Source: Zunongwangia sp. HGR-M22
Lineage (GTDB): Bacteria; Bacteroidota; Bacteroidia; Flavobacteriales; Flavobacteriaceae
Assembly (NCBI RefSeq): GCF_027594425.1
Contig: NZ_CP115159.1
Coordinates: forward strand, 1-64,000
Reading direction: 5' to 3'
Length of the DNA stretch: 64,000 nucleotides
In this document: positions 55,169-61,281 of the stretch, in pieces
How the letters are laid out: each line of letters starts with the position of its first letter
Position numbering within the stretch: the stretch's first letter is position 1
Made by a program: the position numbers and the translations under genes
Notes under the pieces: generated by a model
What the model saw: the letters and a program-made list of their open reading frames with translations, nothing else
Database searches by the model: none
What the model was told of the DNA's origin: nothing

Positions 55169-56269
55169 ATGGGAAAAGAAACTATAAAACTCACCCGAAA
55201 AATCCAGTTGCTAGTGGACGCCCCTACCAAAGAAGAAAGAAAAGAGGCTCTTGATACCCTATACCGTTGGCAGAATCGAAGCTATAGGGCGGGTAACCTT
55301 ATTGTTACCCACCAGTATATTCAGGAAATGATTAAGGATTTTTTTTATTTATCTGAAGGGATAAAATATAGGCTGGTAGATGATAAGAAAGCTGAAGATG
55401 GCATGCTTAATCGTTCCAGGAGCAATTGTACCTACCGGGTGGTATCCGATCGTTTTAAAGGTGAGGTCCCAACCAACATTTTAGCCTATATGAATTATAA
55501 TATCATGAATAATTTCAGTAAAAACTTGGTGCAATATAGGAGGGGAGAGCGCTCGCTAGCAAATTATAGAAGGGATATTCCTTTTCCATTTGGAACGATA
55601 GGGATTCATGGATTATCCTATAAAAAAGAAAAAAAAGCATTTTGCTTTCGTTTATTTTCTATTCCTTTTAAAACCTATTTAGGGAAGGATTATACGGATA
55701 AACGAAGCTTGCTGGAACAGGTAGTAGCCGGCCAAATCAAACTTTGCGCTTCTAAAATTCAACTGAAAAAAGGAAAAATTTATTGGTTAGCCGTATTTGA
55801 AGTTGCGAAAGAAAAGCATTGCCTAAAACCGGAAATAATTGCAGAAGCCTCCCTATCTCTTGAATATCCTATTATAGTGAAATCTGGTAAAGCAAAGCTT
55901 AATATTGGTAGTAGAGAAGAGTTTTTATATAGAAGATTAGCCATTCAGGCTGCTTTAAAAAGAGTGCAAAATGCTACTGCCTATTGTAGATCAGGAAAAG
56001 GATATAAGCGCAAAACAAAAGCAGTAGAAAGATTTCACGAAAAAGAAAGAAATTATGTAGATAACCGTTTGCATGTATACAGTCGGATGCTTATTGATTT
56101 TTGTATCAAACAGCAAGCAGGTACACTCATTTTAATAAATCAGGAAGATAAAATGGAGATCGCCAAAAAGGAAAATGGATTTGTTTTAAGGAATTGGAAT
56201 TATTATGAACTTATGACCAAAATAAAATATAAGGCTGAAAAAGCCGGAATTGAACTTATCGTGGATTAA
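55169..56269 (+). CDS. Nuclease-dead Cas12f/TnpB-like RNA-guided protein
   Basis: A 366-residue protein matching the Cas12f/TnpB layout: an N-terminal helical/wedge part (about 1-215), then a RuvC-like domain. Landmarks are the RuvC-I strand region ASLSLEYPIIVKSG (225-240), a helical bridge with EEFLYRRLAIQAALKRVQNA, the conserved KERNYVDNRLHVYSRMLIDF (292-311), and RNWNYYELMTKIKYKAEKAG (341-360). The RuvC-I Asp is replaced (S228 by my alignment), the RuvC-II Glu position reads I/N in LILINQED (322-327), and the chain ends at IELIVD before the zinc ribbon and RuvC-III Asp. It should bind RNA and DNA without cutting. Three guide-RNA-like units follow its stop codon. Confidence 0.87.
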   Translation: MGKETIKLTRKIQLLVDAPTKEERKEALDTLYRWQNRSYRAGNLIVTHQYIQEMIKDFFYLSEGIKYRLVDDKKAEDGMLNRSRSNCTYRVVSDRFKGEVPTNILAYMNYNIMNNFSKNLVQYRRGERSLANYRRDIPFPFGTIGIHGLSYKKEKKAFCFRLFSIPFKTYLGKDYTDKRSLLEQVVAGQIKLCASKIQLKKGKIYWLAVFEVAKEKHCLKPEIIAEASLSLEYPIIVKSGKAKLNIGSREEFLYRRLAIQAALKRVQNATAYCRSGKGYKRKTKAVERFHEKERNYVDNRLHVYSRMLIDFCIKQQAGTLILINQEDKMEIAKKENGFVLRNWNYYELMTKIKYKAEKAGIELIVD

Positions 56270-56276
56270 AATTAAA

Positions 56277-56379
56277 AATGAGGGTGCTTGTACACCCGTA
56301 AGGTGAGGTCTCAATAGCACTCACTAAATGCCCGCAGCATATACAACATGCCTTCCCCTTAGAGTTGAGAGGAAATAAA
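56277..56379 (+). ncRNA. Guide RNA unit 1 (scaffold plus guide)
   Basis: Scaffold 56277-56357 and guide-like segment from 56358 (CTTAGAGTTGAGAGGAAATA and on). Predicted pairs: GGGTG (56282-56286) with CACCC (56293-56297), and GTGAG (56303-56307) with CTCAC (56320-56324). TTGTA (56288-56292) can pair with TACAA (56342-56346), and AAGG (56300-56303) with CCTT (56351-56354), suggesting pseudoknots as in Cas12f and omega RNAs. It begins 8 bases after the dCas12f stop, same strand. The 3' boundary is approximate. Confidence 0.82.
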
Positions 56380-56440
56380 ATAATGATCAAAAGACTATAA
56401 AAAAGATGTAAGTCCATAATTATCTTGGATTAAATATAAT

Positions 56441-56545
56441 AATGAGGGTGCTTGTAAACCCGTAAGGTGAGGTTCTATTTACGCTCACTAAATGCGCGCA
56501 GCATATACAACAAAAGCCTTCCCCTTAGAGTTGAGAGGAAATAAA
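56441..56545 (+). ncRNA. Guide RNA unit 2 (same guide as unit 1)
   Basis: Scaffold 56441-56523 (83 bases) and guide-like segment 56524-56545 identical to that of unit 1. The hairpin loop differs from unit 1 while both stems (GGGT/ACCC and GTGAG/CTCAC) are kept, which supports a folded RNA. The sequence after the guide is also identical to that after unit 1, showing a duplication. Confidence 0.82.
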
Positions 56546-56606
56546 ATAATGATCAAAAGACTATAAAAAAGATGTAAGTCCATAATTATCTTGGATTAAA
56601 TATAAT

Positions 56607-56708
56607 AATGAGGGTGCTTGTAAACCCGTAAGGTGAGGTTCTATTTACGCTCACTAAATGCGCGCAGCATATACAACAAAAGCCTTCCCGCGATGAGATA
56701 AACTGAGA
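56607..56708 (+). ncRNA. Guide RNA unit 3 (different guide)
   Basis: Scaffold 56607-56689 is identical to unit 2 over 83 bases, but the following segment is different: GCGATGAGATAAACTGAGA (56690-56708). Downstream, similarity to units 1 and 2 partly resumes (ATGATnAACAAAA-like), which brackets a variable segment of about 19-22 bases. This is what a guide exchange or divergence would look like. Confidence 0.82.
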
Positions 56709-56752
56709 ATTATGATGAACAAAAATATTTATACTTGGTCATTAAAAATTAA

Positions 56753-56908
56753 CTACGATCTAAGATTTTTGGTGTAAGTACACTTTGGATAATTAGAACA
56801 TCCGTAGAAATTACCATAACGGCCTTCTTTTAATAATAATTCACTTTGACACCTCGGACAAATCTTTAAATGCGTTATGATTTCTTGGTCTTTAATCCGC
56901 CTTTTAAC
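56753..56908 (-). pseudogene. Topoisomerase-type zinc-ribbon fragment
   Basis: On the minus strand an open frame of 51 codons without a start codon reads ...LKICPRCQSELLLKEGRYG then NFYGCSNYPKCTYT before a stop. The four cysteines (CPRC...C...C) match the C4 zinc ribbon found at the C-terminus of topoisomerase I and fused to some nucleases. An in-frame stop at 56909-56911 cuts it off, so it is a gene relic; the parent gene is unknown. Confidence 0.65.
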
Positions 56909-56954
56909 CTAATTCCTTTCGATTAGGAGAATCAAAATATACGGAAACAACGAT

Positions 56955-57104
56955 TTATTTTTTCTTTGGGAAATCGCTGTTTAATAAACTCTTTTTTAAT
57001 TCTCTATTGGATTTAGTGATCTTAACTAAAAATATAATGGCATAGATGATAAGGGTAAAACCTATTCATAGGATAATTATTTCATCTGGGGATAAGTTCT
57101 GCAT
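56955..57104 (-). pseudogene. Small membrane protein gene with internal stop
   Basis: From an ATG (complement at 57102-57104) the frame reads MQNLSPDEIIIL, a TGA stop, then IGFTLIIYAIIFLVKITKSN and RELKKSLLNSDFPKKK. The TGA sits where a tryptophan (TGG) would complete a membrane helix, so a small one-TM protein gene has probably been disrupted. Function unknown. Confidence 0.5.
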
Positions 57105-57545
57105 TTCTACGAGTATAATTAAGAAAGCTAGTAGGGCAAGGCTCTCTTATTAACGAACTATAATCATAATCGGGATGCAAAAAGTATTTAAAATTAGTTT
57201 AAAGATGTTGGGTGAAAGCCTTTAAATAATCTACTTCATTCGTCGCTTTCAATTGCTGTTTTTTTAATATAAGAATCTGTCATACAGTTTGTTTAGGTCG
57301 ATTATTGATTGGCTTAAATATTCCGATGTGGTAATTGTATTCATCCTGAGATAAATAATTCTGCATTATTACAAGATGAAATACATAGATTCTTAGTATT
57401 TGTGTAATGCGATGTCATATAGTAATGCAGGATAGTAATGCTTCTTGCATTTAGTTTCCCTTCCGGCTATTGTGCTGTTTCTTCCTAATCGGTTTTTAAT
57501 TCACTTCAGTGCCCCTTAGCCTTCTTTTTTTGGGTTGCAAAACAC

Positions 57546-57625
57546 CAATATTTTGGAGTTGAACCGGACTGCATAAGCCGCTCCCTGCGTTCGCTTTTAT
57601 AAGTCCTAATCAATCCAAAATATTG
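57546..57625. repeat. Spaced inverted repeat
   Basis: CAATATTTTGGA (57546-57557) and its exact complement TCCAAAATATTG (57614-57625) flank 56 bases. It could be a stem-loop, a regulatory site or a remnant of a small element. Confidence 0.5.
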
Positions 57626-57848
57626 AATCGTGTAAGCATCAAAAAAAGATAACAGCTATACGGCACTATGGGAAGTAAATCAAAACAGTTCAATATGAAA
57701 TCAACAGCGACATATCTATTCGGAAGGGAAACTAAAAAATCAAAAAATGGAAAAACGCTTCCGGATATAATAAGTAAATCATTTTTTCAAACAAGTTCAA
57801 TGTATGTGTAACCGTCTGCCTCCGGGTAGACCTCTAAATCTTTTTATT

Positions 57849-58187
57849 ATGAGTACTATTAGAAACAAAGTTCAGTTAATCGGAAATGTGGGAAACACTC
57901 CCGAAATTACTAATCTTGACACCTCCAAAAAAGTGGCGCGTTTAAGTCTTGCTACTAATGACTATTACCGAAACCAAAAAGGGGAATCCGTTCAGGATAC
58001 TCAATGGCATAATCTTGTTGCTTGGAATAAACAGGCCGAGATTATCGAAAACTATGTGCCGAAAGGAAAGGAAATTGCCATCGAAGGCAAACTGATTTCC
58101 AGATCTTACGAAGATAGGGAAGGGAATAAACGTTATGTGACCGAAATCTTAGTGAGTGAAATTCTACTCTTAGGTAGTAAGGATTAA
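57849..58187 (+). CDS. ssb: Single-stranded DNA-binding protein
   Basis: A 112-residue OB-fold protein. The ATG at 57849 is chosen because it begins the conserved MSTIRNKVQLIGNVGNTPEI; an in-frame ATG 45 bases upstream gives an unlikely leader. Landmarks are TQWHNLVAWNKQAEI and YVPKGKEIAIEGKL. It is short (112 versus about 150-180 for chromosomal SSBs) and lacks the acidic C-terminal tip, as is common for SSBs of plasmids and conjugative elements. It probably protects transferred single strands. Confidence 0.93.
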   Translation: MSTIRNKVQLIGNVGNTPEITNLDTSKKVARLSLATNDYYRNQKGESVQDTQWHNLVAWNKQAEIIENYVPKGKEIAIEGKLISRSYEDREGNKRYVTEILVSEILLLGSKD

Positions 58188-58202
58188 TACAAGCCTTAGA
58201 AA

Positions 58203-58233
58203 AACAAGGGCGGAACCCCTTCGCGCCCTTGTT
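58203..58233 (+). terminator. Hairpin downstream of ssb
   Basis: Perfect 10-base arms AACAAGGGCG (58203-58212) and CGCCCTTGTT (58224-58233) with an 11-base loop, followed by GCTTTTG. The T-run is short, but position 15 bases after the stop supports termination. Confidence 0.75.
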
Positions 58234-58351
58234 GCTTTTGAGATAATCTTAAGCCTAAAGCTTAGGTCTATAAATTTAATCAATATCATTAAAAAAGGGT
58301 GTATCCTCTCCAGAATTAACACCCCCTTTATTTAACCTTAATCTATTAATT

Positions 58352-58801
58352 ATGTCTTCTAAAGTTAACGAAATAAAACTATGCTACAAAGACCGGATAA
58401 CAATTTCTAATTGTCCCAAAATTACCTGCTCCCAGGATGCAGCGAACCTTTACTATACCAATTGGGATAAAAACGAAATTCAATTACAGGAATCTTTTAA
58501 AGTGATGCTCCTGAATAATTCCAATATCGTTAAAGGGATTTGCCAAATCTCGACCGGTGGAATTACCGCAACCTTAGTGGATATGCGAATTATGTTTGCC
58601 CTAATTCTAAAAAGTCTTTCTACCGCAATTATTGTTTGCCATAACCACCCCTCAGGAAAACTACAGGCCAGCGAAGTCGATAAAAAACTGACCTCCAAGA
58701 TTCAAAAGGCCTGTGATTTTCTGGATATTAAACTACTAGATCACCTGATCATCAACAGCGAAGGAAATTACCTGAGCTTTGCCGATGAAGGAATTTTATA
58801 A
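58352..58801 (+). CDS. RadC-like JAB-domain protein
   Basis: A 149-residue protein with the JAB/MPN metalloprotease-like motif HNHPSGKLQASEVD and preceding STAIIVCHNHP, as in RadC. It lacks the N-terminal helix-hairpin-helix of chromosomal RadC (about 220 residues). Such short RadC-like proteins are frequent in conjugative elements and phages of Bacteroidota, and their function is not settled. It lies between two terminators, so it is transcribed alone. Confidence 0.92.
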   Translation: MSSKVNEIKLCYKDRITISNCPKITCSQDAANLYYTNWDKNEIQLQESFKVMLLNNSNIVKGICQISTGGITATLVDMRIMFALILKSLSTAIIVCHNHPSGKLQASEVDKKLTSKIQKACDFLDIKLLDHLIINSEGNYLSFADEGIL

Positions 58802-58823
58802 TACTTAATTACTTAAGAAAAAT

Positions 58824-58849
58824 AAAGGGAGCCCTAAAGCTCCCTTTTT
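58824..58849 (+). terminator. Terminator of the RadC-like gene
   Basis: Arms AAAGGGAGC (58824-58832) and GCTCCCTTT (58839-58847) with a 6-base loop, continuing into TTTTT. Confidence 0.9.
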
Positions 58850-59417
58850 GTATTATTCCATTTTGTAGGCTAATACAAATTAACGAAATAATGATTAGGC
58901 AGTACAAAACTAAAAGTTTAGTTTTAATAGATCTAAGGTTTACTGTTAAAATAACTAAGTTTTTAGTTCTAATGATTGTGTCTACTAAAAAACAATAATG
59001 CTGGAGGGGTTCAGCACATTCCCACTACATTTCGCAAAAGCTTTATTTCGGGAAAAGCGCTTCACGATAAAAGTCTTGGATCCCATCAAAGAAATTTAGA
59101 CCTCCATTACACGCACCGATGAAAAATCAGAAGGCTACATGGAATTCGAAATTTTTCGATGACGTCGGCCTGATCAAAATTCTTGAATTCTGTGTTCAAT
59201 TTTTGATCGATTTTTTCTTGCTGAACACTGAAAATCTGCCGTCGTAATTTTTTGAATTTCTCAGATTTCCCCGTTTTTGCTACAAATAGCAGCAATTCAT
59301 AGCAAATCAAATGTTGAATTCATATTATTTGTATTTATATGTTTTGTAAATTAAAGTGTTGATATATTGCTATTTATATGCCGTATTAATTACCGTATTT
59401 GACTTTCACTTTTTTGA

Positions 59418-59560
59418 TTCCCCGGATCATAATTGTCCGGGGAATTTTTCAATTCTAATTCTAATAATGCGCTTGGTGTAAACCAATACGTATGAAAATT
59501 TTGTCCCGTGTTCGGGACGAAATCGAATAGCAAGAGGGTAACACGTTTCACGGTGTTGTT
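59418..59560. other. Candidate origin of transfer (hairpin cluster)
   Basis: Four hairpins occur in about 140 bases just upstream of the mobilization genes: TTCCCCGGA/TCCGGGGAA (59418-59426, 59436-59444), TTGGT/ACCAA (59473-59477, 59482-59486), TTTTGTCCCG/CGGGACGAAA (59499-59508, 59513-59522, one wobble), and AACAC/GTGTT just after. Transfer origins usually carry such inverted repeats next to the relaxase operon. No nick site can be named from sequence. Confidence 0.5.
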
Positions 59561-59704
59561 CGATTTCTTAGGCGTCAAAAGCCCCGTTTTTCGGTGTGTT
59601 TTAAAATTTTTAGGCAGAAAAGTAGCCACCCCGATGGATACAATGCTCTAAAAACCCCCGAAAATACAGGAAGAGAATAGCCACTAAAACTAAAAAGACT
59701 AGCC

Positions 59705-60232
59705 ATGACCGCAAAATCCAGACTTCAGGTGAAAGCTCATACCGCTAATAGGTTTCGGGAGTTTTCAAAGAAAAACAATTCGAATCAGTCCCAAACTTTG
59801 GATCTGATTCTGGACTTTTTTGAGAAAAATAACCTCTCGCCTTTTGAAAGCTTGGTGCCCTCCAAAGTGAGCCTCGAGCAGCTTATCAAAAAAAGAATTG
59901 ATGCGGTGATCGCTATTCTGAAAAATATTGAAAAGACGCAAACAAAACCGGGATTCCTGATGCTGGAATTATTACTGGAAGGTCGCAACCTGCCAGCGGC
60001 ATCGATCAAAGAAAAAAAGCAAAAAGCTGTACCGGGTGAGCAAAGCCGAGAACAACTGGAATTGGAAATTGCCCGATTGCAGGAGACCTTAAAAGCTACC
60101 CAAAAGGATTTGGAATACCTGCTTCAACAGGTTGAAATTAAAGGGAATGCCTTTGGAGCGGATTACCTGAAACTGGATATCCCCAGAACGGAATTCGAGC
60201 AGTTTAAAATTGCGATAAAACGTAAAACTTAA
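59705..60232 (+). CDS. BfmA/BtgA-family mobilization accessory protein
   Basis: A 175-residue protein opening MTAKSRLQVKAHTANRFREF and continuing SKKNNSNQSQTLDLILDFFEKN, the small DNA-binding (ribbon-helix-helix-like) N-terminus typical of BfmA/BtgA mobilization proteins of Bacteroidota, followed by helices and a predicted coiled coil (about 112-150, EQSREQLELEIARLQETLKA). It likely binds oriT and loads the relaxase encoded 11 bases downstream. Its family is recognised from memory of such proteins. Confidence 0.85.
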   Translation: MTAKSRLQVKAHTANRFREFSKKNNSNQSQTLDLILDFFEKNNLSPFESLVPSKVSLEQLIKKRIDAVIAILKNIEKTQTKPGFLMLELLLEGRNLPAASIKEKKQKAVPGEQSREQLELEIARLQETLKATQKDLEYLLQQVEIKGNAFGADYLKLDIPRTEFEQFKIAIKRKT

Positions 60233-60243
60233 TAAAACTTAAG

Positions 60244-61269
60244 ATGTATATCACGATCTCCCCTCAAAAGCTTGGTGGCGCTTTTTCGCAAAGTGCAGGG
60301 GATTTTGTGAACTATCTGGAAAAAGAAAACCAGGGGAAAGATCCCTCGGAAAAGGAATTTTTCTTTAATCAACAGGAAGATGGAATCAAACCGTTTCAGG
60401 TGATCAAAGAGATTGATGGGAATACGGATCGACTGAAATTGAAAGAACCTAAATATTATTCGATCACTATTAATCCCAGCCGTTATGAATTACAACATAT
60501 TCAAAACAATCCTGAAAAACTTAAAGCTTTTGTTCGGGAAGCGATGAAGGAATATGCGAGTTCCTTTCACCGGGAAATAAACGGTCGGCCGGTTTCTATT
60601 GATGATATTAAATATTTCGCGAAAATTGAACAGGAGCGATCTTATAAGACGAATGATATCGCTATCCGGGAGAATAAGCCCTATTCGAAACAAATAGCAC
60701 ATCTCAAAAATGAGCTTCGAAAAGTAGCTCGAGGAGAGATGCCCGGAAATACTCAAAAAATAGAGAATGAGATTCAAAAACTGATCCGCGAGGCGCCATA
60801 CAAAATTAAAGGGCAGATGGTGGAACCGGGAATGAAAAAGGAAGGCCTGCAAAGTCATATCCATATTATTGTAAGCCGTAAAGATGCCTCCAACTCCTAT
60901 AGCCTGTCTCCGGGAAGTAAGTATAAGGCTTCCGAAGTGAAGATGCATGGGAAACTGGTGAAACGGGGTTTTGAACGGGATCGGTTTTTTCAGCATTCGG
61001 AAAAGGCTTTTGATAAAATGTTCCAATACAATCGCAACTATGTGGAAAGCTACTCAGCGAGAAAACTCCTGAGTAAAAACCCTAAACAATATTTTATGTC
61101 CTTAAGGAGTCTCGGAGTTAACGAGAAAAAACTTGCCTTTAAAATGATCCGACAAGCAGGAATGCAATTGCCTGCTTTACACCTGCCCCAAAGTAAAGTG
61201 GGGTTTGCGTATAAACAACTTAAAAAAATAATCGAAGCCGGTATTAAAGCTAGCTCTATCGGCTATTAA
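60244..61269 (+). CDS. MobB-type relaxase
   Basis: A 341-residue protein of the Bacteroidota MobB/DUF5712 type. The opening MYITISPQKLGGAFSQSAGDF, the KYYSITINPSRYEL strand, and the histidine motif SHIHIIVSRKD (about 207-217) are relaxase-like; a tyrosine in the N-terminal region (Y34 in FVNYLEKEN) could be the DNA-linked residue, as inference. It would nick oriT and pilot the strand into the recipient. It lies between the accessory protein and the coupling protein genes. Confidence 0.85.
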   Translation: MYITISPQKLGGAFSQSAGDFVNYLEKENQGKDPSEKEFFFNQQEDGIKPFQVIKEIDGNTDRLKLKEPKYYSITINPSRYELQHIQNNPEKLKAFVREAMKEYASSFHREINGRPVSIDDIKYFAKIEQERSYKTNDIAIRENKPYSKQIAHLKNELRKVARGEMPGNTQKIENEIQKLIREAPYKIKGQMVEPGMKKEGLQSHIHIIVSRKDASNSYSLSPGSKYKASEVKMHGKLVKRGFERDRFFQHSEKAFDKMFQYNRNYVESYSARKLLSKNPKQYFMSLRSLGVNEKKLAFKMIRQAGMQLPALHLPQSKVGFAYKQLKKIIEAGIKASSIGY

Positions 61270-61281
61270 AACCTATCAGTT

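Larger units (their letters stand above)
56256..56720 (+). repeat. Tandem array of three guide-RNA cassettes
   Basis: Three long units begin (AATGAGGG) at 56277, 56441 and 56607, periods 164 and 166 bases. Each has an 81-83-base scaffold ending GCCTTCCC, then a variable stretch. Units 2 and 3 have identical scaffolds; unit 1 differs mainly in loops. A 15-base tail of the upstream gene (TTATCGTGGATTAAA at 56256) recurs as TTATCTTGGATTAAA at 56420 and 56586, so the duplicated block included the end of the dCas12f gene. This is not a classical CRISPR array, whose repeats and spacers are both short. Confidence 0.9.
56721..57848. other. Decayed non-coding region between the guide RNA array and ssb
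   Basis: About 1.1 kb without an intact gene. It contains a topoisomerase zinc-ribbon relic (56753-56908), a small membrane-protein frame with an internal stop (56955-57104), a stretch with interrupted small frames on the minus strand (about 57190-57345), and an inverted repeat at 57546-57625. The last 200 bases lead into ssb. It looks like remnants of accessory genes. Confidence 0.55.
58802..59704. other. 900-base region without clear genes, upstream of the mobilization genes
   Basis: No convincing coding sequence is seen. After the JAB-gene terminator the sequence contains two similar 13-base blocks (GCTACAAATAGCA and GCAATTCATAGCA near 59281-59306) and from about 59418 several hairpins in close succession, described separately as a candidate oriT. 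Two minus-strand open frames here have no recognisable protein features. Confidence 0.5.

Noticed and set aside
55169-56269. Active IS200/IS605 TnpB transposon
   Set aside because: No TnpA is present, catalytic residues are missing, the zinc ribbon is absent, and the gene is fused in an operon with a sigma factor.
56277-56708. Classical CRISPR array
   Set aside because: Units are about 165 bases with 81-83-base scaffolds and only two distinct short variable segments; there are no short regular repeats and no cas1/cas2 nearby.
59107-59629. Two minus-strand open frames as genes
   Set aside because: No recognisable domain, low complexity composition, and they cover the hairpin cluster upstream of the mobilization operon.
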